The translations under genes and the position numbers were made by a program. Below, piece after piece: positions 27,140 through 36,858 of a stretch of DNA of 40,227 nt (its first letter is position 1; each line of letters opens with the position of its first letter). The notes beneath the pieces are model-generated. The model saw nothing but the letters and a program-made list of their open reading frames with translations. It had not been told where the DNA came from and did no database searches. Source of the stretch: Marine group II euryarchaeote REDSEA-S30_B12 (GTDB lineage Archaea; Thermoplasmatota; Poseidoniia; Poseidoniales; Thalassarchaeaceae); the NCBI GenBank assembly GCA_001629205.1, contig LURV01000132.1, positions 1 to 40,227 on the forward strand. The letters run 5' to 3'.

Positions 27140-27498
27140 TCATCCTCTGCTTCTTCTATTTTCCATCCAACTTTCCAGAATTCTTCATCATCGAGATGTA
27201 CAATCCATTCCGCATCTTCAGCATCTAGTAATCTTTTAGCTCTCCTATTTAATCCATCAAACAGAACCTTTTCTATCTCACCAGACTCGAATGAACTCTT
27301 CCACTCATCCTTCATTTGTAGTATCTTGTTTTGCCCACCCTTTCTATCGTTGTAAGAGTACTCGCACAATTCTCTCAGTTCTTGAAGCCACATTCGAGAT
27401 CCTTTGACATGAGGGTCATTTTCAAAAGATATTTTTTTCTTTCTGAAAGGCCACCATGACATACTATCACTTTCTCGTAAATGTTCAACTATATTCAT
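27136..27498 (-). CDS. Small soluble protein of unknown function
   Basis: Not recognised. About 120 residues, starting MNIVEHLRESDSMSWWPFRK, then helical with many charged residues (QMKDEWKSSFESGEIEKV) and a Trp-rich acidic end (EEFWKVGWKIEEAEDE). The frame is open to 27591, but that start lies inside the divergent rlmH-like gene and is unlikely. ATG 27462, preceded by AAGTGAT, is a second candidate that would begin MSWWPFRKKK. It is translationally coupled to the membrane protein that follows through a four-base overlap. Confidence 0.6.
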   Translation of the reverse strand: MNIVEHLRESDSMSWWPFRKKKISFENDPHVKGSRMWLQELRELCEYSYNDRKGGQNKILQMKDEWKSSFESGEIEKVLFDGLNRRAKRLLDAEDAEWIVHLDDEEFWKVGWKIEEAEDE

Positions 27499-27541
27499 TC
27501 TTTGCAAACCGCTAAGTGCGATATTATATTCGTAAACATAT

Positions 27542-27976
27542 ATGGCTAGGCTGGTGGTATATTTATTTGGAAAGCCTAAAAATTCAAACATTCAGTATCT
27601 TATAGATGATTATACTTCTAGAATTGTAAGGAGAGGTATTTCAGTATTATATTTCCCCGAAAAAAAGGGAATTGAGGAATATGAAAATAAATTACTTTCT
27701 ATTGATGGTGAATTGATTCTAGCAGATGAAAATGGAGAAAAAATGAAAAGTTCACAATTCGCAAATACTATCAAAAGTTTTCAACTTCAGTCTTCTACAA
27801 TATATTTTGCGATTGGCCCAAGCTCTGGTTTCTCCAATAACATTAAAGAAAAAGCAAACTCCTTAATTTCTCTATCTCAAATGACATTTCCTCATGAATT
27901 AGCAGCATTAATTCTAATTGAACAGATTTATAGAGGAACAGAAATAATCCGAAATACGCCTTATCACGTAGAATAA
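27542..27976 (+). CDS. RlmH-like SPOUT methyltransferase
   Basis: 144 residues, against about 155 in bacterial RlmH, which methylates N3 of pseudouridine 1915 in 23S rRNA helix 69. The SPOUT knot is recognisable: the central IDGELILADENGEKMKSSQF corresponds to the family's LD..G....S..FA segment, followed by IYFAIGPSSGFS (usually IGGxxG) and MTFPHELAALILIEQIYRG. The C-terminus IIRNTPYHVE matches the family's RGEPYHK ending, which is needed for activity. The GPSSGF loop departs from the common bacterial GGSDG form. No clear ribosome binding site precedes the ATG. Confidence 0.85.
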   Translation: MARLVVYLFGKPKNSNIQYLIDDYTSRIVRRGISVLYFPEKKGIEEYENKLLSIDGELILADENGEKMKSSQFANTIKSFQLQSSTIYFAIGPSSGFSNNIKEKANSLISLSQMTFPHELAALILIEQIYRGTEIIRNTPYHVE

Positions 27977-28107
27977 AAATTAAGAAAATTCTGCGAATTA
28001 AATGTCATTTATTTTCTCAATATCTCAATTTTTTAAACGCGTACTTTTTGTAGTACTATTGATAAGAATAGGATTGACCGAAGACTTGTAAAGGGTGAGG
28101 ACAAAGG

Positions 28108-31100
28108 ATGAAAATATTAAATCATACTAAAAATATCCTACCTGCAATATCTATGATAGTAATAATGATGCTTAGTACTCAATTACTAATTTTCACAACA
28201 TTTTCTGATAATGAATATAACGAAAAACTAACTTATCCAGAAACAAAATCAAGAACTGCTTTCGAGCAAATCACACAGTTACCAGAATATTCACAAGGAA
28301 CTGGAGAGGTTCAAACACCACCCAGTCATCCACATCAACAGTCAATTTTCCAAGATTTATTCTATAATGATCCAGCCGCAATTTACGGTAAGGTTTCTGA
28401 TATCTCCGCATTATCTATAGATCCTCGTTATGGGGTCAAAATAGAAGAATCAACTACTGATGATCACGACAACGATGGCATAAACGACTTAAACGATCTA
28501 GATGACGATAATGATGGAATTCTCGAAGGCCCTATTGACTGGATGGTTGGTGAGGATCCAAAAAATAATACTAGAGATAGACAGGTTATTTCTACAACAA
28601 TTCATCCATGGACTGGATTAGCAGTTGGCCCTGGTTATGTTGTAGATCAAAACCCATTCGATCACGATAATGATGGAGTCACAGATGAAGATATTGATGG
28701 CCCAGGTAGACTATCATTTGACGAAGACGATGACAATGATGGACGTATAGATCAATTTGTATGGCCATGCGACTTCGATTCTGATGGTCTGCAGGATTAT
28801 TTTGACGAAGACGATGACAATGATGGAATTATGGATATCTTTGATGCACACCCATGGAATGATGAAAATACTAACGATATTCGAACATCAGGAGTGCTAT
28901 GGAATGATTGGATAGAATGGGAACATAGGGATTATTCAGATTATGTGGATGGCTTAGATTATGTAGCACTTGAAGCAATAAAACACCCCAGAAATCAAAG
29001 CTTTACAACCATTTATGACGGAGACTTAGATGGCGATGGAATCCCAAATTTCCTTGACCCGGATAATGATAATGATGGAGCCGCAGATTCATCAGATACC
29101 GATGATGACAACGATGGATTGGCAGATATGTACGACGTTGATGATGACAACGATGGAATTCCAGACACCTGCCTTCAGACAGATACAAATAATGATCAAC
29201 AAGGAGATTATCCAATACTTATAGTAGTATTTGAAACTCCGGGAATAGATTGCGAAATTGATTATGATGGAGATTTGGATGATGATAGATTTAGACCCAT
29301 AGATCAAGACTATGACTTAGTGTGGGATTGGCTCGATCCAGACCTGGGTGGAACACCTAATCCAGATAATCCAACATCTTCAGAATCAATTCCTTGGGAC
29401 TTAGATAACGACGGAATAAAGAATGAATTAGACTCATATCCCCTTAATACTTCAGCAGAAGTAGTCACTTGGGATTGCCCTAGTGTACAAAATCCTAACC
29501 CAGTAAATCCAAGCCCTAATTGCGTTCTTTGGAGAACTTCTTACACAGGATTTAATGATTGGGATGGAGATGGAATAAATAATTGGGACGATGTTGATGA
29601 CGATGGCGATGGTATACTAGACTGGTTAGATATTGATGAAGACTGTGATTTAGATAATGACGCCTTTTTGCATGAGCTCAATGGTTCTAAGTACAGAGAT
29701 GATGGAACAAACGATATAGATACTGATGTAGATGGAGATGGATTACCCAATGATGAAGATTGGGATGATGATAATGATGGTATCACAGATTTTTATGATC
29801 CGGATGATGGTAATTGTGGATTTTTAGATTCTGATAATTCTGATTTATTTGAAGGCTCTAGCTACCCACAAGACGATGGAGAAGCAATAGACGGAACATT
29901 TGATGGACAAATTTATTCTAACCCTGTAGCAAATAACTACTATTGGAATCTGACATGGGGATTCAATCCCTTTAATGAAGAGAATAATTTTGTTTTAGAT
30001 TATAATGGCTATGATGACTCTGTAATACCATTTCAAAATGGCCAAATACCAGAATTTTATTGGTATGTAATTATGAAGTGGAGTCCTTACAATGGGATAA
30101 ATTTCTTTGATATTGATACCGATGGTGATTCCTTAATCAATGGAGTTGATGTCGATCAGGATGCAGACGGATTACCCGATTGGTGGGATCAAGACGAAGG
30201 AAATGATGGAATTTTAGATATTAATGACGTTAAAATGGGAGGTTCTTTTGATGATAATTCATGTGGTACCACATTGTTGTTTGCGGTTTTCGGTCAGTTG
30301 ATTGAAAGAGCCTGTGGTTTGCAATATGCATGGCTATATGGCTATCCGCTTATGACTCCTACTCAAACTTCCGGAAATATATTCACAGTTCCTTACAGCA
30401 CCAGGCCCGATTCTCAATATAGTGATGGTGAATATGACGGAGGTAATCACCCAACAGATCAGTATTCATGCGATAGTAATTGTTTCCATTTTACTTTTGA
30501 TCCTCAAAGTAATCCTGCTCCATCTATCGCTATCCCATATACAACCAGTTACACAGGAGATGATACTGAAAACTGGAGATATGCCCAGATGAAGGATAAT
30601 AGAGATTTATGGATAGCTTATGTGGGCCTTAGCCTAAATCTATTCAATTGGAACGCTGACCTAAATGGTAATTTCTTTCCAGATGAAATAGCGGATGCTC
30701 TAAGAAATTTTGAAGATCCAGATGTAGATTGCTCTCAACCAATGCCAGATCCTAATGGTGGCACTTTCACACCTCAATGTATGTACAATAATACAAATGA
30801 TTTAGATGATGATTGGGACATTGTGTATGATCACTTTGATATTGATGATGATAATGATGGAGTATGGGATTATTTCGAAGTTGATACTAATGATGACTTA
30901 GATGATGATGCAAACACAGAAGAACCATTTTATTTCACTGGTACTAATTGTGAAGATAACGATGATGATGGCCTAGACACAGATCCAGACGGTGACGGAT
31001 GGTATCAAGCGGTCTGGGATAAGGGAGTTCTGGGACAATCATTATTATTTCCAGAATATTATGATGTAGACAACGATAATGATGGAGTTCCTGATGGTGA

Positions 31101-34100
31101 AGATCCGGACGATGACAATAACGGAGTTCCTGATATCACTCAGGAAGGATATGCTCAATGTTTTGTAGGAGAGGAGCAAAGTCCTTGGGATCATGATAAT
31201 GATGGAATAGTTAATTGGATGGATGATGATTGGGATGCTGATGGAATTCCTAATAGTTTGGAGTTACAATTTGCTGTACCATATGTTAGCGCATGGGATC
31301 ATGATAATGATGGATTGAGAGACGATATTGATTTGGATGACGACTCCGATGGAATGAAAGATGAAGATGAAGTGATGCTATGGCCATCAAGATTTAATCT
31401 GGAATCTACCAATCCATGGGATCACGACGATTTTGGAAATGGTTCAGGAATATATAATCCAAGCGATAATACTACTGGTCCAGATGTAATGGATGTAGAT
31501 GATGATGGCGATGGATTCCCTGATTTAGATTGGAACAATCCTTCTATCGGATTCGAACCTAATGCTGACAATAAAATCGAAGATCCTTCTTCTCCAAATA
31601 TTCCCCCTTGCTCATCAGGAACTACAGTTTCACTTGACTGGGATAGTGATAATGATTGTACTTTGGATGAAGATGACAAACCAGCTACCAGAATCTTTTT
31701 CACCACTAAGCCAATAATCTGGCTTGATTCTGAATTTCCTGCAATGTTTAATGGTACAGTATTTATTTTAGATTTGGACACTAGTTCCTATATTCCAGGA
31801 GAAAATCTACCAGTTCAGGTACATATAGAATATACAAGGAATAATACTTCTGCACTAGAAACTATTGATGTATTGACCGATGAGAATGGAAGATATACTG
31901 TTGGCCAATTCCTATTCCCTGAAGATTTGAGTGTTGGGCCAAATACCACATATCAGGCATATGCAGAAGTCACAGAAATGTTCAATCACGACTATTCTAA
32001 AAGTGAGGTTTTTCCAGTTGAAGTTAAAGCAAATACAACTATTGGCTTTGTCTCAGGTCAAAGATTCCGATCCGATGAACAACCATTAAAATTAGATTTT
32101 AAGGTTCATTATAAAGCAGATTATGATAGAGGAATTTATGATAAGAGAATTCCATTTGCCCCCGTCACTTTTACTGTGAGTGGAGGTGCATTTGGAAATA
32201 TAACTCATCCAACGACTTTCGATCACTATGGATTAGGATTCAGGGCGGACAAAGGTGGATGGGTATCCCTTACATTTAAACAAGATCAAGGAATACAAGG
32301 TGACTGGAAACAAGTTCGTTGGAACTCTACTTTAGATAATGGGCCCGGAGTACCACTTGGCGGCTACGAAGAAATTCTATGGTCTAGATGTGGCCCTGGA
32401 GTTACGGGTTTCCATCAAGTAATCCAGTCACCACATGAATATACCAATACTAGTTTACCAATTGGCGACTATAGCTTTATAGGATTTTCTAATCCAGAAT
32501 TAGGTAAGTGTTCTGATGACTCTTATGAGTGGCCTTGGCCCCATTTAGAAGGCGACGAAACAAATACTTTCAATATACGTTCAATGCACAGAATGTATGT
32601 AGAAGCTGAGTTGATTACTTCTTCATTCAGACCTGTATATTTCTGGGACTCCACTCAGTTCACTGGCTCATCTTTCGGAGCTTGGCGAGCTCTCTTTCAT
32701 TCACCATCTCTATCAAATGCTGGACTAATCTTTGAAGATGTTAGTATAGGAAAACCATATCCAATTCTCTGGGATGGAACTCCATCAGGTCTCGAATCAA
32801 TTGCAAATGGAAAATTAACTCCCTTCATATCATCGGACGGGCATAATTGGGCAATTTCTATGCAAAATGGAGCCGATTTCGACTCTCCACCATGTGGTGC
32901 AGTCGATCCATCTGATCCTAATAGTAATGTAAGATGTGAAATCATACCCGAAATGTTCACTGGAGAAAAACTGTGGGTTAATGGTACTGTTTCAAACCGG
33001 ACCTTCGCTCCATGGGATAGTGATTACACTTCATTACAGGTCGATAAAGATAGAAATGGTCAGTTTGTGGGGAGACTAGAAACTGCTTGGGGACAAACCC
33101 CTGATTTAATTGATGGAGAAGCAAGATTTTCATTTAATTGGACATGGACTTCTCAGTATTCGGCTGGAACATTCGGTCTGAAAGCCGACTTCGCTAACCC
33201 AAATTATTACTTTACTGGAAATCAAACCTCGGTTTTGGCAACTACTGGGGCGTATGCAAATGTTACAGTAATTGGAACCACTAAATTTGACCTAAATACT
33301 ATACCAACTCTATACAGAGGACAAAACGCATCAATAGAAGTAAGACTTGAGGACAATGCAGGAGTTCCGATTAAAGAAGTTCCAGTTCAATGGAATTGGT
33401 CTGCAAATAGCTCAAATGGAATAGCTATTACAGATAATAATGGAATTTTCAAGATAAACTTGACAATAGGTACTAATCATGATTTAGGCAACTTCACTAT
33501 TGGCTTTTCTTATCTTGGCGATCCCCTAAGACAAGGTAACTCAGATGAAGTAAGTTTGTGGGTTGTTTCAAGAACATTCATTTGGGTAGATTATGAAAAT
33601 ACTACTTCTGGTCCAGTTTCAAATAATCAGGAGTGGAGACTTACGGGGTCCCTAACCCAAGATGACTCTACTCCATTTGAAAAGGATAATGATGGAATTG
33701 CATTAAATGGATGTTCAATAGAAAATGGACAAAACAACTCACTTGGTGGAAATTTAACAATTATCTTTGAGGGAATAGACTTCGAGGACAGAACTCACAG
33801 ACAAATTATTGACAACATATGTCCAAATAGCGGAGTAATTTTTAGTAGTAAAATTTTGGATTCTCAACTGCTTAGAGATGATCCATTCTCATTCCTTCCG
33901 GATGGATTTGGACCAGTAAATGTAATTCTTAGATTTGAGGAGAATCTCCCTCATGAAGGATGTGAACCACTGAATCCAGAATTATTATCTACATCTGGAG
34001 GATGGGATGAATGCATACTTATTCCCAATTCAGATCATTTCAGGAAGGTACTCCAATTCCAGGTTGATGGTTTCTACATTCAAGGAGAGTCAAAACTTCA

Positions 34101-35913
34101 GGTAGATAATCAAGTAGTGTACACCTCAGAGATTGATCAAGATACAGGCCTAATTATTGATAAACCGATGATTGTGACTGGTCAATTAACCGATGAAATG
34201 GATGTAAATCTATCGAGTAGAAAAATTAGAGTCACATATCAAATGGGGCAATATGTGCAGTCTACCAATACCAATACTGGATTAGCACAAACTCAATGGG
34301 TCCCAAATGACGATTCAAAAATTCAAGCTTGTATTCCAGGAATCACAGATATTAATGGATTCTTCGATATAGTTTGTCCTATGACTGGTATCGAAGCCGG
34401 AGTGGCTAAAGTAACAACAGATTTCAATTCCTTCGAGAACAATGATCGTTATCGATATAAAAATAAATCTGTGGATAATTATTTTGATGTATTCTCCAAT
34501 TCAACTATAGAGATATCAGAAATAGGACCCTTCAAATCCGATTACATAACTTACACTTTCCCTAATGGAACTAAATTCCAAGTTCTTTATCTCAAAGAAT
34601 CCTACCATATCAACGCCAAACTAATGCAGACCAATGGAAAACCATTAGGAAATAAATGTCTAAATATTTACTTGGATCCAGAGCAAAATACTAGGCCCGT
34701 AGCTAAAATAGAACCTACTGAAGATGGCACAGGCATTATTGATTGGTATTCTGCAGATATTGAAGATAACCCTAGTAGAAGGGGCGTTGAACCAAGTGGA
34801 AACAAACTTGAAGGTTTCAGAACTATAAGGGTTGCATATGAGCCCGATGTAAATAAGAAAGATTTAGGTGGCTGTGAGAATGAACCTAATCCAGTTGTTA
34901 ACAGCTCTTTCGAAGATGTTGAGGTACTAGTAAGAAGCAAGGTAAATATTCTTCTTAGAGAGCATTGGGCAAATCCTTCGGGTTACTTACAAGGAGATTT
35001 GATAGAAGGAGAAGTAGCAATAGAGAGAGAAAGACTTGACTTAACAGTTGAAGGTCAAAGAGTCGATTTCACAATCCAATATTGGGATGGTTTTGAATGG
35101 AAAACAGACAGAGTAGAAATAGTAACAACTAATGAAAGAGGGGCAGCTAATTTCTCATTTCAGTACCCTGGCGATATTGTTCCAGGGCAGGCCACAGAAA
35201 TAGAAGCTGTAGATGGAAAGTGGCGAGTTCTTGTTCACTTCCAATCTTCTGATGCCAACAGTCCGTATTTTGTCGAAGAATTCTTGAATACTACTCCTAT
35301 AATTTTCTTAGGAGAAGAAATAGTCGAAACTAGGGCCAGCTTCTTTACGACTCAGGTACTAGTGATTTCAGGAATAGCAGCATCATCTCTCTTCTTTGCT
35401 GCTGCTATTATGTATAGAAATTACTTGGAAAGAAGAAGAATAGAAGTTCTAAGAGGAATACTTACTGATTCATTAATGTCATTGAAGGCTTCAAATAACT
35501 TTGTAGAAACAATATTTGAATCTTATAAGAACCTGATTAAATATTTCAGATCTAAAGGAGCAATGAAGAAGGTATTCGAAACTACAAGAGAATTTGAAGA
35601 TGTAATTCATAGTATGTTAGGAGAAGTAATTCCTCCCGAAGAATTGGACTCCTTTTTCTCAATTTTTGAGGAAGCTCGATATTCCGATCACGAAATTGGA
35701 GCTGATCAACAAGATAGAGCAATCCGAGTTTTCCAAACTATGATAACCAGGATAAATTCGGCTTTAGGAGACAGTATGCTGTCACGAACATCTGCAAATG
35801 AATCTAAATTATATGATAATTCCACAAAGGCAGGTCAATTCATTGATTCTGATGGTCAAGTAAGGTTTGCAGGAGTGGATGATTCAGTAGATGATGAAGA
35901 CTTTAGATTATGA
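28108..35913 (+). CDS. Giant surface protein: calcium-type repeats, Ig-like modules, membrane anchor and DUF4129-like tail
   Basis: A 2601-residue protein. An N-terminal hydrophobic segment (about residues 11-32, LPAISMIVIMMLSTQLLIF) is a signal peptide or anchor. Residues about 118-1195 hold many Asp-rich thrombospondin-type-3-like repeats (DHDNDGIND, DDDNDGILD and similar), which normally bind calcium, separated by folded inserts with paired cysteines. From about 1200 to 2400 come Ig-like/beta-sandwich modules and many NxT/S sequons. A membrane helix (about 2415-2437, VLVISGIAASSLFFAAAIMY) leads to a cytoplasmic domain of about 120 residues resembling DUF4129 (KVFETTREFEDVI, IFEEARYSDHEIG), then a tail ending VDDEDFRL. 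GGGTGAGG lies seven bases before the ATG. A role in attachment or cell envelope organisation is inferred. Confidence 0.9.
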   Translation: MKILNHTKNILPAISMIVIMMLSTQLLIFTTFSDNEYNEKLTYPETKSRTAFEQITQLPEYSQGTGEVQTPPSHPHQQSIFQDLFYNDPAAIYGKVSDISALSIDPRYGVKIEESTTDDHDNDGINDLNDLDDDNDGILEGPIDWMVGEDPKNNTRDRQVISTTIHPWTGLAVGPGYVVDQNPFDHDNDGVTDEDIDGPGRLSFDEDDDNDGRIDQFVWPCDFDSDGLQDYFDEDDDNDGIMDIFDAHPWNDENTNDIRTSGVLWNDWIEWEHRDYSDYVDGLDYVALEAIKHPRNQSFTTIYDGDLDGDGIPNFLDPDNDNDGAADSSDTDDDNDGLADMYDVDDDNDGIPDTCLQTDTNNDQQGDYPILIVVFETPGIDCEIDYDGDLDDDRFRPIDQDYDLVWDWLDPDLGGTPNPDNPTSSESIPWDLDNDGIKNELDSYPLNTSAEVVTWDCPSVQNPNPVNPSPNCVLWRTSYTGFNDWDGDGINNWDDVDDDGDGILDWLDIDEDCDLDNDAFLHELNGSKYRDDGTNDIDTDVDGDGLPNDEDWDDDNDGITDFYDPDDGNCGFLDSDNSDLFEGSSYPQDDGEAIDGTFDGQIYSNPVANNYYWNLTWGFNPFNEENNFVLDYNGYDDSVIPFQNGQIPEFYWYVIMKWSPYNGINFFDIDTDGDSLINGVDVDQDADGLPDWWDQDEGNDGILDINDVKMGGSFDDNSCGTTLLFAVFGQLIERACGLQYAWLYGYPLMTPTQTSGNIFTVPYSTRPDSQYSDGEYDGGNHPTDQYSCDSNCFHFTFDPQSNPAPSIAIPYTTSYTGDDTENWRYAQMKDNRDLWIAYVGLSLNLFNWNADLNGNFFPDEIADALRNFEDPDVDCSQPMPDPNGGTFTPQCMYNNTNDLDDDWDIVYDHFDIDDDNDGVWDYFEVDTNDDLDDDANTEEPFYFTGTNCEDNDDDGLDTDPDGDGWYQAVWDKGVLGQSLLFPEYYDVDNDNDGVPDGEDPDDDNNGVPDITQEGYAQCFVGEEQSPWDHDNDGIVNWMDDDWDADGIPNSLELQFAVPYVSAWDHDNDGLRDDIDLDDDSDGMKDEDEVMLWPSRFNLESTNPWDHDDFGNGSGIYNPSDNTTGPDVMDVDDDGDGFPDLDWNNPSIGFEPNADNKIEDPSSPNIPPCSSGTTVSLDWDSDNDCTLDEDDKPATRIFFTTKPIIWLDSEFPAMFNGTVFILDLDTSSYIPGENLPVQVHIEYTRNNTSALETIDVLTDENGRYTVGQFLFPEDLSVGPNTTYQAYAEVTEMFNHDYSKSEVFPVEVKANTTIGFVSGQRFRSDEQPLKLDFKVHYKADYDRGIYDKRIPFAPVTFTVSGGAFGNITHPTTFDHYGLGFRADKGGWVSLTFKQDQGIQGDWKQVRWNSTLDNGPGVPLGGYEEILWSRCGPGVTGFHQVIQSPHEYTNTSLPIGDYSFIGFSNPELGKCSDDSYEWPWPHLEGDETNTFNIRSMHRMYVEAELITSSFRPVYFWDSTQFTGSSFGAWRALFHSPSLSNAGLIFEDVSIGKPYPILWDGTPSGLESIANGKLTPFISSDGHNWAISMQNGADFDSPPCGAVDPSDPNSNVRCEIIPEMFTGEKLWVNGTVSNRTFAPWDSDYTSLQVDKDRNGQFVGRLETAWGQTPDLIDGEARFSFNWTWTSQYSAGTFGLKADFANPNYYFTGNQTSVLATTGAYANVTVIGTTKFDLNTIPTLYRGQNASIEVRLEDNAGVPIKEVPVQWNWSANSSNGIAITDNNGIFKINLTIGTNHDLGNFTIGFSYLGDPLRQGNSDEVSLWVVSRTFIWVDYENTTSGPVSNNQEWRLTGSLTQDDSTPFEKDNDGIALNGCSIENGQNNSLGGNLTIIFEGIDFEDRTHRQIIDNICPNSGVIFSSKILDSQLLRDDPFSFLPDGFGPVNVILRFEENLPHEGCEPLNPELLSTSGGWDECILIPNSDHFRKVLQFQVDGFYIQGESKLQVDNQVVYTSEIDQDTGLIIDKPMIVTGQLTDEMDVNLSSRKIRVTYQMGQYVQSTNTNTGLAQTQWVPNDDSKIQACIPGITDINGFFDIVCPMTGIEAGVAKVTTDFNSFENNDRYRYKNKSVDNYFDVFSNSTIEISEIGPFKSDYITYTFPNGTKFQVLYLKESYHINAKLMQTNGKPLGNKCLNIYLDPEQNTRPVAKIEPTEDGTGIIDWYSADIEDNPSRRGVEPSGNKLEGFRTIRVAYEPDVNKKDLGGCENEPNPVVNSSFEDVEVLVRSKVNILLREHWANPSGYLQGDLIEGEVAIERERLDLTVEGQRVDFTIQYWDGFEWKTDRVEIVTTNERGAANFSFQYPGDIVPGQATEIEAVDGKWRVLVHFQSSDANSPYFVEEFLNTTPIIFLGEEIVETRASFFTTQVLVISGIAASSLFFAAAIMYRNYLERRRIEVLRGILTDSLMSLKASNNFVETIFESYKNLIKYFRSKGAMKKVFETTREFEDVIHSMLGEVIPPEELDSFFSIFEEARYSDHEIGADQQDRAIRVFQTMITRINSALGDSMLSRTSANESKLYDNSTKAGQFIDSDGQVRFAGVDDSVDDEDFRL

Positions 35914-35950
35914 AAATATATCCTTAGATTTTAAGATATAGGAATTATTG

Positions 35951-36001
35951 ATGCCCGTAGGATTCATAACACCAACTAGGGTGGCCGCGATACCTGAATA
36001 G
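35951..36001 (+). other. Sixteen-codon leader ORF before L18e (tentative)
   Basis: ATG at 35951 opens a 16-codon frame (MPVGFITPTRVAAIPE) whose TAG stop at 35999-36001 touches the GGTGGAGAGGGG ribosome binding site of the L18e gene. A ribosome finishing here would be placed to restart on L18e. No Shine-Dalgarno precedes it, and the upstream AT-rich stretch (35914-35941) could be a promoter, so it would need leaderless initiation. It may be a chance frame. Confidence 0.25.
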
Positions 36002-36016
36002 GTGGAGAGGGGATTG

Positions 36017-36382
36017 ATGAGTAGAAAAAATCGTAAGACGAATCAAGCTCTCATCTCTCTTATTGAAGATTTGAAAAATCATAGTAGGACAACTGGTTCT
36101 GCCTTGTGGAGAGATATTGCAAATAGACTTGAAACAAGCAAGAATAATTGGGCTCAACCTAATCTTAGTAGACTTTCTAGACATTCAGAAAATAAAGAAG
36201 TAATTATTGTCCCTGGAAAGGTTTTAGGATCTGGCTATTTGATTGGCAAACAAACCGTAGCTGCATTCAGCTTTAGTGAGGGTGCTAAAGAAAAAATCGA
36301 AGAATCAGGTGGACGAGTCTTATCCATAAGAGATTTGATGGATGAAAATCCTAATGGAAAGGGGGTGAAAATACTTGTCTGA
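36017..36382 (+). CDS. rpl18e: 50S ribosomal protein L18e
   Basis: A large-subunit protein shared by archaea and eukaryotes, related to bacterial L15. 121 residues; the family pattern is visible in the N-terminal LISLIEDLKNHSRTTGSALWRDIANRLE, the EVIIVPGKVLGSGYL segment and the closing GGRVLSIRDLM. The open frame begins with GTG 36002, but ATG 36017 follows GGAGAGGGG and gives the normal N-terminus MSRKNRKTNQ. It opens the conserved archaeal order L18e-L13-S9-RpoN; its end overlaps the L13 start by eight bases. Confidence 0.95.
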   Translation: MSRKNRKTNQALISLIEDLKNHSRTTGSALWRDIANRLETSKNNWAQPNLSRLSRHSENKEVIIVPGKVLGSGYLIGKQTVAAFSFSEGAKEKIEESGGRVLSIRDLMDENPNGKGVKILV

Positions 36383-36857
36383 AAACACAATGGTGTATGA
36401 TGCCAGAGATAAAATTCTTGGTAGACTCGCCAGTAAGGTTGCTAAAGATATGATTTCTGCAAGAAAATCAGGACTTCAGCAGCGAGTAATTGTAATTAAT
36501 GCAGAAGAAGCAATAGTCTCAGGACATCGAACTAAAATTCTAAAGCAATATAGGGAAAAATACAATCTCAATCACCCTAGAAAGGGGCCCTTTTTCCCAA
36601 GGATGCCAGATAAGATTCTGAAGAGAACAGTAAGAGGGATGCTTCCATATCAGAAGAATAGTAGTGGAAGAGAATCACTAAGGGATTTACGAGTAATGAT
36701 TGGTACTCCTTCAAATCTCTCTGGCCAAGATTTACCAGAAGGCCATCAATGGGGCGATACTACCACTCTAGATAGAAAATTTCCAGAAAAGTTTGTGAAA
36801 TTAGGTGATATTAGCTCTCACCTAGGAGTCGATGCTAAAAGATGGGGAGGTGAGTAA
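36375..36857 (+). CDS. rpl13: 50S ribosomal protein L13
   Basis: 160 residues with the L13 signature in VYDARDKILGRLASKVAKDM, RVIVINAEEAIVSG and the 23S-contact region PRKGPFFPRMPDKILKRTVR, then GMLPYQKNSSGRESLRDLRV. The likely start is TTG 36375, six bases after GGGGGTGA and overlapping the L18e end by eight bases. ATG 36390 is the alternative but lacks a well-placed ribosome binding site. Coupled translation within the ribosomal operon is expected. Confidence 0.95.
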   Translation: MSENTMVYDARDKILGRLASKVAKDMISARKSGLQQRVIVINAEEAIVSGHRTKILKQYREKYNLNHPRKGPFFPRMPDKILKRTVRGMLPYQKNSSGRESLRDLRVMIGTPSNLSGQDLPEGHQWGDTTTLDRKFPEKFVKLGDISSHLGVDAKRWGGE

Positions 36858-36858
36858 T

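Noticed and set aside
29003-29307. Several overlapping frames on both strands in the calcium-repeat region
   Set aside because: They arise from GAT/GAC repeat composition, which keeps other frames open; their Met/His/Ile-rich translations are typical of repeat shadows.
28459-31690. Tandem DNA repeats that could suggest a CRISPR array or satellite
   Set aside because: The repeats are short, imperfect and in frame with Asp-rich calcium-binding units; there are no conserved repeats with unique spacers.
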